DNA from: JBCFAY01 sp038562375
GTDB lineage: Bacteria > Bacillota > Clostridia > Christensenellales > CAG-138
Reading direction: 5' to 3'
DNA: 64,000 bases
Assembly (NCBI GenBank): GCA_038562375.1
Contig: JBCFAY010000014.1
Span: forward strand, 21,494-85,493
The translations under genes were made by a program, and so were the position numbers. Below are positions 53,617-61,731 of this stretch, piece by piece; position 1 is the stretch's first letter, and each line of letters starts with the position of its first letter. The notes beneath the pieces were generated by a model. The model saw only the letters and a list, made by a program, of their open reading frames with translations. It ran no database searches and was not told where the DNA came from.

Positions 53617-54508
53617 CCGCCTGGCGCAGGGCGTCATACTCAAAGGCGTGGGCGGCTTTTACACGGTATTGCTGGAAGGCGGCAAGCGCGTCACCTGCAA
53701 GGCGCGCGGAAGGTTCCGCAACGACGGCGAAACGCCGCTGCCGGGCGATTGCGTGCTGATCGACGAAGGCGCGGGCGGGGAGGGAAGCCGCATCGCTGAA
53801 ATCCATCCGCGCAAAAATCTCTTGGCGCGCCCAGCGATCGCGAATGTCGACCAGTTGGTCGTCGTACTTGCGCTCTCCGCGCCAAAACCGGATCTGTTGC
53901 TCCTTGATAAGCTCCTGATCGCGGCCGAGAATACCGGAATCGCGCCCGTGCTGCTTTTAAACAAGCTCGACGAGGCGGACGAGGCGCTCAAAGCGAACAT
54001 CGCGATGCAGTATTTGCCGACGGGATATCCCGTGCTCGCGGTATCGACGATCAACGGCCGGGGTCTTGAGGAGTTTTGCGGGTTGCTCAAAAACAAGGTC
54101 TCCTGCCTCGCCGGACAGTCGGCGGTCGGGAAGACGTCGCTGCTGAACCGCCTCATACCGGACGCGGATCTGCCGGTGGGCGTGCTTTCCAAGCGCACCG
54201 ACAGAGGGAGGCATACGACGCGCCATGCGGAGCTTATAGAGCTCCCGTCGGGCGGTGTGATTGCCGATACGCCGGGATTTTCAATGCTCGATCCGATCGA
54301 GCTCGAGCCGAATGCGCTGTGCAAACTGTATCCCGAAATGCGCAAGGCCCTCGGCCGGTGCAGATTCGCAAGATGTCTCCATAAGGACGAACCCGATTGC
54401 GCCGTTAAGGAACTGATCGGTTCGGGTTCGCTTTCAAGAGAGCGCTATGAACGATATGTTGCGATTTTAAATATTTTAGTGGAAAAGAGGAAACACCAGT
54501 ATGATTAA
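53600..54508 (+). CDS. rsgA: Ribosome small-subunit GTPase RsgA
   Basis: A 302-residue late 30S assembly factor: N-terminal OB fold, circularly permuted GTPase with LLNKLD (G4) before GQSAVGKTSLLN (G1) and DTPGF (G3), and a C-terminal zinc site CRFARCLHKDEPDC. Overlaps prkC and is followed by rpe with an eight-base overlap. Confidence 0.96.
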   Translation: MNTEGNRLAQGVILKGVGGFYTVLLEGGKRVTCKARGRFRNDGETPLPGDCVLIDEGAGGEGSRIAEIHPRKNLLARPAIANVDQLVVVLALSAPKPDLLLLDKLLIAAENTGIAPVLLLNKLDEADEALKANIAMQYLPTGYPVLAVSTINGRGLEEFCGLLKNKVSCLAGQSAVGKTSLLNRLIPDADLPVGVLSKRTDRGRHTTRHAELIELPSGGVIADTPGFSMLDPIELEPNALCKLYPEMRKALGRCRFARCLHKDEPDCAVKELIGSGSLSRERYERYVAILNILVEKRKHQYD

Positions 54509-55148
54509 GGTCGCTCCGTCCATTCTGTCGGCCGATTTCGCGGCGCTGGGGGAGTCCGTTTCCAAGCTCGAAGCCTGGGGCGCGGATCTGGTGCACTTTG
54601 ATGTGATGGACGGCGCCTTTGTGCCGAATATCACGTTCGGGCCGGTCATGTGCTCCGCGGTGCGCCCCTATACGAAGCTGCCCATCGACGCGCACCTGAT
54701 GGTGGAACACCCGACCCAATGGGTCGAACCGTTCGCTAAAGCGGGCGCGGATTATATCACAATCCATGTAGAGGCGGACAAACACATCCATAGGACGCTG
54801 CAATTGATCCATTCCCTCGGGAAAAAGGGCGGCGTGGTGTTGAATCCCGCGACCCCGGTTTGTCTGGTGGAACCGATCCTCGAAGACTGCGAAATGATAT
54901 TGATTATGAGCGTTAACCCCGGCGCGGGAGGGCAGAAGTTCATCCCGTCGGTGTTAAAGAAAATTAGGGAGCTCCGGGCGATGGCGAACGAGCGCGGGCA
55001 TGCGCTTGATATCCAGGTGGACGGCGGCATTAACCCCGAGACGGCGAAGCTGTGCGTTGAGGCGGGAGCGAATGTGCTCGTCGCCGGAAACAGCGTCTTC
55101 GGCGCCGAGGACCCGGCGGATATGATCCGCAGGATCGGCCAGAGGTAG
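54501..55148 (+). CDS. rpe: Ribulose-phosphate 3-epimerase
   Basis: A 215-residue TIM-barrel enzyme of the pentose phosphate pathway. KVAPSILSADFAALG, HFDVMDGAFVPNITFGP, MSVNPGAGGQKFIPSVLKKI and QVDGGINPETA are conserved. It is the last gene of the housekeeping block; base composition drops directly after it. Confidence 0.97.
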   Translation: MIKVAPSILSADFAALGESVSKLEAWGADLVHFDVMDGAFVPNITFGPVMCSAVRPYTKLPIDAHLMVEHPTQWVEPFAKAGADYITIHVEADKHIHRTLQLIHSLGKKGGVVLNPATPVCLVEPILEDCEMILIMSVNPGAGGQKFIPSVLKKIRELRAMANERGHALDIQVDGGINPETAKLCVEAGANVLVAGNSVFGAEDPADMIRRIGQR

Positions 55149-55172
55149 GGGTAAAGGAAGTCAAATACCGCC

Positions 55173-55334
55173 TTGAAGCCGCATTATGCGGCTGATATTA
55201 ATGAGTTGGGCGCTTTCAAGGCCAATGAATATATTTATAAAAATGCACAAGCGGAAATTAAGTTAAGTTATCTTGCGACCACAAATGAAACCATATTGTT
55301 TCTTCAAGCCCAACCCATTGAGTCGAATCATTGA
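55173..55334 (+). pseudogene. Possible gene remnant after rpe
   Basis: An open frame of 53 codons from a TTG, with protein-like content (AADINELGAFKANEYIYKNA, then LSYLATTNETILFLQAQ) but only a weak ribosome site and no recognised family. It lies in AT-rich sequence between rpe and the left island repeat and is probably debris of an earlier insertion. Confidence 0.3.
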
Positions 55335-55396
55335 TTGCCCAAGAATTTAGCGTTCCTGCGGGGGGCGCTTTATTATACCCGCAGGAGGTGAACGAA

Positions 55397-55560
55397 GTGG
55401 GCCAGACCATTGAATTGAAGCAAGCATCATTGACCTATGACTTAAAACGCAGGCGCTGGAACAAGAGTTGGCGTATCAGATGGTAAAGAAAATGCTCCTC
55501 GCATGGGATCCCGACTTTACGAGGGTTACCCCCCAAGGAGCAGGAGCGGCTTAACGAGGC
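55397..55560 (+). pseudogene. Broken copy of the island antitoxin-like gene
   Basis: 55466-55560 is closely similar to the inside of the 67-residue gene at 61998-62201 (LAYQMVKK.LLAWDPDFTR in both). The frame is broken by one extra C in a C run (six here, five in the intact copy), and the start region is replaced by an unrelated short ORF from GTG 55397 behind GGAGGTG. The relic ends four bases before the left direct repeat. Confidence 0.7.
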
Positions 55561-55564
55561 AAAT

Positions 55565-55685
55565 ACCATAGCAAATACCAGCAAAACTGCAAGATCAGTC
55601 AGTATTCTTGTTCCAAAAAACAAGAAAAAAGCCCCAAATTAGGGGCTTTAAGCTCTTGGCTGCGGAACTAGGATTTGAACCTAGA
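55565..55685 (+). repeat. Left direct repeat (attL-like) bounding the island
   Basis: These 121 bases recur identically at 63880-64000, where the window ends. The repeat holds the motif CATAGCAAATACCAGCAAAA, a bidirectional-looking terminator stem (AAGCCCC/GGGGCTT) and the 3' part of a tRNA gene on the minus strand. Confidence 0.93.
55657..55685 (-). pseudogene. tRNA 3'-end fragment (minus strand)
   Basis: Read on the minus strand: T-stem CTAGG, loop TTCAAAT, CCTAG, acceptor strand TTCCGCA, discriminator G and CCA. No matching 5' acceptor (TGCGGAA) or D and anticodon arms lie within 100 bases to the right, so this is a fragment such as integration leaves at the far end. The isotype cannot be assigned. 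Confidence 0.75.
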
Positions 55686-56188
55686 CAATACGAGTCAGAG
55701 GGGTGAAGGGAGTCCCTTTTCGTACCATACAATACCACAGAATCCCGCTAAATATCTGGGTTTTCGGAAAAGGTGGTACTGAGGGGTACACTATGGGAAA
55801 AGGTGCGACGAAATGCCGGATGTAGCAAAATCATAGCAAAAAACATCAAAATAATGAGCTAAACAAGCGCCCTGTTCAGCGGTGATAAGAGTACAAACCT
55901 GAATGCAAATTATTCTTTTGAATTGAGGTTTGTATTTGTGTAAAAAAAGGCGGTATCGCAAATTGAACCACCCCCAATTTGCTTTTCTCCATGCGTATTA
56001 CTCCTTCGTCTTGAAGGCATGAAAACAGGGTCTGATTTTTCAATCAAGCTCTGTGGGGATGGTTAATCCCTCCTTTCCATTTCGGCAATGTTGGCCCAAA
56101 GTAACCTTACCCATGCAAAAACGCTTCCAAACTGAGATGATAGGCGGCGTTACGTGTTTAATAAATCGATTCTATAATTTAGAGGCAA
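55686..56188. other. Noncoding left end of the island
   Basis: No gene is supported in these 500 bases. Contents: GTGGTACTGAGGGGTAC-type sequence often met at integrase/att ends (55770-55792), a second copy of the CATAGCAAA motif (55832), a 9-bp inverted repeat TACAAACCT/AGGTTTGTA (55892-55934), and a hairpin GCAAATTG/CAATTTGC (55958-55982) with a short T run on the plus strand. Confidence 0.5.
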
Positions 56189-56764
56189 TTAGCTAAGTTT
56201 TTTATTAATCCATTCTGATATGTATAATAAATCCTTATCTGTATTGAGAAAATATACTGGTTTGTTTAATATAATTCCGTAATTGAGAACTAGGGAGTTT
56301 TGAAGATTAATCGCATACGATATTTCTTCAGGACCTAACATTGGTCTACCCTGTGGATTCGCAGATATCCTTTTTATGATGCTATTAGTGCTGCAATATA
56401 AAGAAATTAACAATTCAAAATTTAGCTCGTTTAGAATTGATGTTTTAAATGGGGTGGTTCTAAAACCATATTGTTCATATGTAACAGCATGAGAATCAAC
56501 AATTACATGGTTCGTCTTTTTAAGATTGTTGATTATATCAAGTAATAATGTATCAACAGCATTAATATCCTCAGGAGTAATAACAGATGCCGATTTTGTT
56601 CGCATCTCTTCTTGACTAATATTACATTTGGATTTAGCTTCCAAAAATTCTTTCAATATACTGGAATAGCTAACTACCTCTATTTGGGGGTTGACAGACT
56701 TAATATAATTACATAAAGATGACTTCCCTGATCCTGCAACACCGGTTAAATAAACTATCTTCAT
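56189..56764 (-). CDS. P-loop adenylate-kinase-like protein
   Basis: A 191-residue protein with Walker A GVAGSGKS (8-15) and a general nucleoside-monophosphate-kinase look (DTLLLDIINNL, VIVDSHAVTYEQYG, CSTNSIIKRISANPQGRP as a lid-like segment). It resembles archaeal-type adenylate kinases and stand-alone AAA-type kinase-like proteins; the substrate is unknown. Last gene of the five-gene minus-strand operon, three bases after its neighbour. Codon use is AT-rich, unlike the housekeeping genes. Confidence 0.75.
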   Translation of the reverse strand: MKIVYLTGVAGSGKSSLCNYIKSVNPQIEVVSYSSILKEFLEAKSKCNISQEEMRTKSASVITPEDINAVDTLLLDIINNLKKTNHVIVDSHAVTYEQYGFRTTPFKTSILNELNFELLISLYCSTNSIIKRISANPQGRPMLGPEEISYAINLQNSLVLNYGIILNKPVYFLNTDKDLLYISEWINKKLS

Positions 56765-56767
56765 AGT

Positions 56768-57334
56768 CTACTTAACAAATACGGCATAAGGGTCTTTCAT
56801 TTTTGCGACATATGAAATAGCTGTAATCTTTTGATCAATCCTAGCTTCTATAATTCTATTATAATTAACTTCAAGACAAGCCTTATCTACATGCCCTCTA
56901 ATATAATCATTTGCAGGCCGCCCTTTACTTACGCCACAACCGACCTCGTATGCATTTATAGGTATTTCAATCTCCTCAGGTCTAATCTCGTCTAGAACTA
57001 TAGCATATCTTGAACCAGTTACATTAATTCCAACTGGTATGGGCTCATAGCTAACTCCGTCCACTGAAAACATGGTTGCAGGCACAATATCCGGATCAGC
57101 GTGAGAGTTAATTTTCTCCATGAATAAATATATTGAACCATTTTTCTCTACGACATGCCTTGCAAACGGTTGTATTTGTCTGGTCGGATGGCATGTCGGC
57201 CCACCATAGCCCCAGAAACTCATACCTGTATCTTCAATTTCTTTCATTTTGCGTTTAATAATGGTGTCGAAGTCCTCGTTCGCATGTTGTCCAACTTTCA
57301 TGAAAACAAAATGGCTATTATTTATATCTATCAT
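56768..57334 (-). CDS. Protein of unknown family with FWGYGG..CHP motif
   Basis: A 188-residue soluble protein I cannot assign. The most striking part is SFWGYGGPTCHP (39-50) after a basic helix (FDTIIKRKMKEIEDTG); the rest looks like a mixed beta fold with PIPVGINVTGSRYAIVLDEI and INAYEVGCGVSKGRP. Cys48 and His49 in a Gly/aromatic loop could be catalytic or metal-binding. Its ATG overlaps the stop of the upstream Rossmann enzyme gene, so the products are probably made together. Confidence 0.7.
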   Translation of the reverse strand: MIDINNSHFVFMKVGQHANEDFDTIIKRKMKEIEDTGMSFWGYGGPTCHPTRQIQPFARHVVEKNGSIYLFMEKINSHADPDIVPATMFSVDGVSYEPIPVGINVTGSRYAIVLDEIRPEEIEIPINAYEVGCGVSKGRPANDYIRGHVDKACLEVNYNRIIEARIDQKITAISYVAKMKDPYAVFVK

Positions 57335-58158
57335 TCTTCGTTAATCTCCTTAATAATTGGAATTAATTCGTAATCAGGATTTATATACTTTCGCGCCGTT
57401 TTATCCTTAACATATTGTATTTTTAACGGATCATGGGAACCATAAAACATTTCTAAATCTGATGGATCAAGTGCAATACTGTTATAATCAGATTCGACAA
57501 AATTGATACGCCTAAAGACTATGCTACATGATGTAAGGTCTGGATCATCTTCAAGTATGTATGTATGAAATTGTGGAACCATTTCAGATATAATAAAACC
57601 GTTATCCAGCGCATACTTCTGTGTATGCTGTAAAACATCACAAGTCCAAGTAAGTTGTGGAACATCAGCTAGTACAACACATCCTATAGCATTGCGACCT
57701 GTTGCTTCAAATCCCCGTCGCATAAATGATGAAATACTCCGGCCATCATTACTCGCTCCGTAAGGTGGGTTACAGTAGAATGCATCATATTTATGCCATA
57801 GGTCGATTGGTAACGCATCAGCAACATTATATAGCCTTGCTGATATGAGATCTTGCATTCTATGGTTTTTTGCAAAGAAATTTATGGAATTCACAATTCT
57901 CTCATCGAAATCTACTACAAGAATACTCTTAATGTTACTATCAATTTCTGAATTCTTCTGCAAATATGCTAACCCTAAAGCAATTGCGTCACCATCACCA
58001 ATAAAAATCATGTTTGATTTTGAAACCCATTTACTGATATGCTCAATTTGTAAGAGCATATCAGCATGCTTCATATAGATTTGATCAAGCTCTCTGATTG
58101 GCAATGGCCGGTTCGCAACGATATCAGAAATGTAGTTGATGCTTTTTCGTAAATCCAT
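57331..58158 (-). CDS. Rossmann enzyme like bis-aminopropyl spermidine synthase/N-methyltransferase
   Basis: A 275-residue protein with a SAM/aminopropyl-binding fold: NMIFIGDGDAIALGLAYL (49-66), VVDFDERIVNSINFF (81-95) and the catalytic-type DAFYCNPPYGAS (125-136). The order and spacing resemble the DUF43/BpsA family, which adds aminopropyl groups to spermidine; NPPY is also the hallmark of N6-adenine and other amino-group methyltransferases. No target-recognition domain of a restriction enzyme is seen. Third gene of the operon. The substrate is open. Confidence 0.7.
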   Translation of the reverse strand: MDLRKSINYISDIVANRPLPIRELDQIYMKHADMLLQIEHISKWVSKSNMIFIGDGDAIALGLAYLQKNSEIDSNIKSILVVDFDERIVNSINFFAKNHRMQDLISARLYNVADALPIDLWHKYDAFYCNPPYGASNDGRSISSFMRRGFEATGRNAIGCVVLADVPQLTWTCDVLQHTQKYALDNGFIISEMVPQFHTYILEDDPDLTSCSIVFRRINFVESDYNSIALDPSDLEMFYGSHDPLKIQYVKDKTARKYINPDYELIPIIKEINEE

Positions 58159-58173
58159 AACCTCATCTCCAAT

Positions 58174-58590
58174 TTAGATATCTTTAAATAATTCAAATAA
58201 TTTAGAATCGTTGCTCTTTTGAAATAGATACTTTGTGATTATCAAGACTAAAGAGATTATTTCTCCAAACACAGAAATAAAGAATGCATTGAACTGTATA
58301 TCACTAATATTAAGTTTATCAAGGCCAATTAAAATAAACACAGTATTTAACAATATAATCTGTATCCCCAAAATAAACATAAAGCATATTGCGTATAAAC
58401 GTCTGAGTTTTCTTTCTTGAGACTGCTGAGTTGCCCATGAAGATAATAATCCGTGTATTATATGACTTTTATCGGTAGCTGCCTGTACTTTAATAAGGTC
58501 ATCAATGTTATTTGTTTCTTGTTCATTTATACTGGATATTGAATTCTGCGCCTTAACAGAGAACAAATCAACGGGATTAAAATTTGGCAT
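58174..58590 (-). CDS. Small membrane protein with two TM helices
   Basis: A 138-residue protein: soluble N-terminal 60 residues with a heptad-like stretch, then helices at about 65-90 and 100-123, then a short charged tail. Its ATG shares one base with the stop of the ImmA/IrrE-like gene (TAATG), and the next gene begins 15 bases later. A small membrane component beside a sensor-like peptidase and enzymes is a common defence-operon pattern; no family is recognised. Confidence 0.7.
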   Translation of the reverse strand: MPNFNPVDLFSVKAQNSISSINEQETNNIDDLIKVQAATDKSHIIHGLLSSWATQQSQERKLRRLYAICFMFILGIQIILLNTVFILIGLDKLNISDIQFNAFFISVFGEIISLVLIITKYLFQKSNDSKLFELFKDI

Positions 58591-59090
58591 TAGATCAACC
58601 CCAAACTACTTAATCTAATTCCCATAGCGGATTCTGAGACTTTGAATATTGAGGCTAATTGTTCCAAACTGTTGAGCTCTTTCCAATACTTTTTAACATA
58701 TTCTGCATCCATTAGTAAAGCGGCTGCAAATTGATTGGCCTCAATTTCGTTCAAATATGCCTTGCCTATATTATCAGAGTTGTCTGTCCTGAATAAATCT
58801 ACTTCAGTATCGATAAATTCGCCATCGGAATGCAAATGCAACAAACTATGTCCTAATTCGTGGGCAATAGTAAACCTTTTCCTATATGGTAGATCATTGG
58901 TATTCACTAATAGTGATAAGTTATTACCTCGTTTGGCAATCATTCCAGATAAAGAAGGCTCCGAAAACACAGCATTAGATACTTTTATACCTAACTTATT
59001 GGCCAAGACAACTGGATCAACCGGGATACTATACATTCCATGGTCAAGCAGCGTTTGGCGTGCAAATGCTTCGATCTCATTTTTCTTCAT
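58590..59090 (-). CDS. ImmA/IrrE-type metallopeptidase
   Basis: A 166-residue zinc peptidase with HELGH (77-81) and the downstream glutamate motif NEIEANQFAAALLM. Proteins of this kind cut Xre-type repressors in mobile elements; here no HTH domain is fused. It heads the five-gene operon behind GAGGATG. On the minus strand a perfect TATAAT lies at 59137-59142. Confidence 0.88.
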   Translation of the reverse strand: MKKNEIEAFARQTLLDHGMYSIPVDPVVLANKLGIKVSNAVFSEPSLSGMIAKRGNNLSLLVNTNDLPYRKRFTIAHELGHSLLHLHSDGEFIDTEVDLFRTDNSDNIGKAYLNEIEANQFAAALLMDAEYVKKYWKELNSLEQLASIFKVSESAMGIRLSSLGLI

Positions 59091-59458
59091 AAGATGAACA
59101 TCCTCATTAGGGTTTAATGATGTTCTACTATTTTTAATTATATAACATTAACAAGATATGTTAAAGTGAAAAATAATATTTTATCGTTTTTTGGCTATCT
59201 CTGTTGTGTATACCGATAGAAACCATTAGGGAAATGCACTTACGCGAAGCAATTTCGCAATTTCAGGCGAATGACGGAGTAAAATCGCACAATTCTAGCA
59301 GAAAAAGTTGGTTTACTGGAAAGAGCCATAATGAGATAATCTGAAAAAGCAATATTTAACAGGGGATTAATAAAACATAGCAAAAATCAACAAAATCAGG
59401 GGTGATATGATAATATAAACATATTCAGCTAAGTATACGGAAAGTTGGTGAACATATT
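59091..59458. promoter_or_regulatory. Divergent control region in the island
   Basis: This AT-rich 368-base gap separates the minus-strand operon from the plus-strand gene at 59459. It holds TATAAT for the operon (59137-59142, minus) with a weak TTTAAC -35, and a third CATAGCAAA-type motif at 59376-59395. No gene is supported. Confidence 0.5.
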
Positions 59459-60220
59459 ATGCGACCTGATGAGGACTATGTTAAAAGATCTCTGGAAGAG
59501 TATTTGTCGGATGTTATTGGAGACTTCAAAATTATTGAAGGCGAAGATCCACCAGATTATTATGTGCAATATGATAATACAAAGATACTACTTGAGGTTA
59601 CCCGTGCTGATCCTGTCTTTTTGGGAAAAGAGGGTTTAGGAAATAGAACTACAAACGATATCGCGCTCATAAGGTTATGTAACCAATTAAATGATGAATT
59701 TGGTTCAAGAATTGTCCCTCCGAAAACCCTCTTATTATCAATAAAGGGCCCCATAAGTAATTATCCAAAATTTAAAAAAGCAATAAAACAAACGATCTCA
59801 TCTATTACTGAAGATAAAAAACTACTCTCAGATATTTATAATAATTGGATGTCTTTAGATATCGGGGGAACTAAAATCGGAATTATCTTAATTGATAACT
59901 TACCAGAGAAAAAGAGAATATCTGGATTAATAGGCGTTGTAGATAATAAAGAATTAATAAACATTAATGTACAAACCCGTTTAATACTAGAGAATATTAT
60001 AACCGAAAAAGAAAATAAAACAAAAATAATAAATGGGATGGAATGGCATGGAGAAAAGTGGCTTGCAGTTTTAAATGGATATCCCCTTGCCGATGCTGAT
60101 AATTATGTTAGAGCTATTCAAAGAATTAAAATAACTCACACATTTTCAAAGATATTTTTAATAGAAAATGATTACAAAGTGACTAACCTATTTAATTTAT
60201 CCTCTGATGGCAATGCATGA
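59459..60220 (+). CDS. Possible PD-(D/E)XK-like protein of unknown function
   Basis: A 253-residue AT-rich gene transcribed away from the five-gene operon. Near the N-terminus EDPPDYYVQYDNTKILLEVT (29-48) has the spacing of a PD-(D/E)XK nuclease core (P32-D33, E46), but the lysine is replaced (EVTR), so activity is doubtful. The remainder is alpha/beta without known motifs. The ribosome site is weak. Confidence 0.55.
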   Translation: MRPDEDYVKRSLEEYLSDVIGDFKIIEGEDPPDYYVQYDNTKILLEVTRADPVFLGKEGLGNRTTNDIALIRLCNQLNDEFGSRIVPPKTLLLSIKGPISNYPKFKKAIKQTISSITEDKKLLSDIYNNWMSLDIGGTKIGIILIDNLPEKKRISGLIGVVDNKELININVQTRLILENIITEKENKTKIINGMEWHGEKWLAVLNGYPLADADNYVRAIQRIKITHTFSKIFLIENDYKVTNLFNLSSDGNA

Positions 60221-60302
60221 TATCCGGCAGAGCATGAGAAGCTATCAAATTAACAGAGAGCCGCTTAGCTGTTTACCAAAACACTTTAAATCTCGCGGCA
60301 AG

Positions 60303-60343
60303 GAAAAAGCCCCATACAAAACCTAAAAGGCTGTACGGGGCTT
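60303..60343 (-). terminator. Terminator on the minus strand after the 168-residue gene
   Basis: AAGCCCC-TACA type arms (60306-60316 with 60331-60343, one mismatch) end in a T run when read on the minus strand. It lies about 20 bases after the stop of the gene ending at 60363. Confidence 0.75.
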
Positions 60344-60362
60344 GTAGCGCACTGAACTATCT

Positions 60363-60869
60363 CTATGCGGCGGCTTGCTGGGCTATCAGATTATGCAGTA
60401 TGAGTTTTTCTTCGGGCGTAAGCTCAACGCTTAGGCAGTCTTCAAGCTCAAGGAGCAAACATGAGTGAGGATCAGAATTGTAGTAGTCATTGGTAAGCGA
60501 GAAAATAATCTCCCATACTTCGCGTTCATTACCGGTTGAATGGTTGAGTATGCTGGAGATTTCTTCTTCACTGTACCGATATGGCTCAACTTTAACGTAA
60601 AGCGTAGCGAAGTCAATGCTTCCGGTCGGCGTGAAGTATACAAATAGTTTCGTCTCGGTATGCTCGGCGTTAATCTCAAGGATCCCTGTGTCCGAGGCGA
60701 TTTCATAAGCAATTTCTTCTATGGCATCCTTTAACAGCGGGTCACAGTAGGTAAGGGAAGCGTCATCTTCATCGATGTCCATGTTAGTAATAGCGTTTGG
60801 GTTAAGGTCGGCGGTGATGATGCTGGTGTTCTTGCGTCCGAGGTACATGCTGCGTTCTCCGATTTTCAT
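60363..60869 (-). CDS. Hypothetical island protein (168 residues)
   Basis: An acidic protein with no recognised family. The N-terminus is MKIGERSMYLGRKNTSIITA; the middle is beta-rich (ETKLFVYFTPTGSIDFATLY) and the C-terminal part helical (LTPEEKLILHNLIAQQAAA). AAGGAAG precedes the start and a terminator follows. The 124 bases between it and the next minus-strand gene contain nothing convincing. Confidence 0.65.
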   Translation of the reverse strand: MKIGERSMYLGRKNTSIITADLNPNAITNMDIDEDDASLTYCDPLLKDAIEEIAYEIASDTGILEINAEHTETKLFVYFTPTGSIDFATLYVKVEPYRYSEEEISSILNHSTGNEREVWEIIFSLTNDYYNSDPHSCLLLELEDCLSVELTPEEKLILHNLIAQQAAA

Positions 60870-60993
60870 AGTGTTTCTTCCTTTCTATTTTTGTTTGTGC
60901 TTAGGTTACAACCACCCGCTGCCCATCGTGGAATATGAACAGCGACGCTTCCGGCCTAAGGTCTATTTAGACACGCCGGAACATGTTATGAGG

Positions 60994-61326
60994 TTATTGG
61001 CTTACAAGCAAGATACCTCTACTGGTAGTGATGTACTCTCCCTTTTTGCAAATGTCGCGGCCTAATCGCTCAAGGTCAACGTATTGTGCAAGCTCCTTTA
61101 GGTTTTCGCGTTCAATCCAGTAACCCACTTCAACCAATAGCAGATGAGCAAGCTCCGTGAAGTTAGTTATACCGTTGTGCAAAATACAGCGGCTCTCCTC
61201 TTGATCAGAGAGTGCGGCGGTAAGGTTGCAGCCTTTGACCTCGATGATGGTTAAAAGCTCCTCGATTTGATCCTGGTCCTTCTCGGGGAACATGGTGGTC
61301 AACTGTTCAGCGGTGTACTTAGTCAT
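60994..61326 (-). CDS. Small protein with ArdA-like C-terminal pattern
   Basis: A 110-residue acidic protein behind GAGGAGGG. Its end, LAQYVDLERLGRDICKKGEY followed by TTSRGILL, resembles the C-terminal part of ArdA antirestriction proteins (L..Y.DYE.YGRD....G.FT..GY), which mimic DNA and are common on conjugative elements. It is shorter than ArdA, so this is only a hint. Its promoter on the minus strand is TTGACA (61414-61419), 18 bases, TACAAT (61390-61395). Confidence 0.55.
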   Translation of the reverse strand: MTKYTAEQLTTMFPEKDQDQIEELLTIIEVKGCNLTAALSDQEESRCILHNGITNFTELAHLLLVEVGYWIERENLKELAQYVDLERLGRDICKKGEYITTSRGILLVSQ

Positions 61327-61449
61327 TAGTGTGCCCTCCTCAAATTCTGATATAATAGAATTTTATTCTGTGTTCATGTAACTAAATGCATTGTACCAAT
61401 AAGGGGGAGCAAATGTCAAGAATAAAATTACATTATAGCAGAAATAATT

Positions 61450-61478
61450 TTGACATAGCAGAACTCATATGCTATTGT
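61450..61478 (+). promoter_or_regulatory. Promoter and operator of the toxin-antitoxin cassette
   Basis: TTGACA (61450-61455), a 17-base spacer and TATTGT (61473-61478) drive the Xre gene. Inside, ATAGCA (61455-61460) and TGCTAT (61470-61475) form an inverted repeat, and TAGCAGAA occurs both here and at 61436-61443. This is the layout expected for autorepression by the Xre protein. Confidence 0.75.
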
Positions 61479-61503
61479 ATCAAAGGGGGGGGAGGGCTAG
61501 AAT

Positions 61504-61731
61504 ATGGGACTGAGTTATAACAAGCTATGGAAGCTCCTTATTGATAAAGGTATGAAGAAAATGGAATTACGAGATAGACTAGGCATAAGCAACAGCACTC
61601 TTGCAAAGCTTGGAAAGAATGAACTTGTCTCTCTTGCAATACTTGAGAAGATATGCGTTACTCTTAATTGCAACATTGGGGATATAGTTGATTATGTTCC
61701 AAACAAACAAAAGGACGGTGATATAACTTGA
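61504..61731 (+). CDS. Xre/Cro-family HTH regulator
   Basis: A 75-residue helix-turn-helix protein (NKLWKLLIDKGMKKMELRDR, GISNSTLAKLGKNELVSLAILEKIC in part), like the short YozG-type regulators. A strong GGGGGGGAGGG ribosome tract precedes it. Its stop overlaps the TTG start of the RelE-like gene, so it is part of the cassette and probably represses it. Confidence 0.88.
   Translation: MGLSYNKLWKLLIDKGMKKMELRDRLGISNSTLAKLGKNELVSLAILEKICVTLNCNIGDIVDYVPNKQKDGDIT

Noticed and set aside
55657..55760. Reading the left tRNA-like sequence as a complete tRNA gene
   Set aside because: Only the T-arm, acceptor strand and CCA are present; the 5' acceptor, D and anticodon arms are missing.
60775..61065. 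Plus-strand 96-codon frame whose end reads protein-like
   Set aside because: It overlaps both minus-strand genes and has no start signal; the protein-like part may be an old relic but evidence is too thin.
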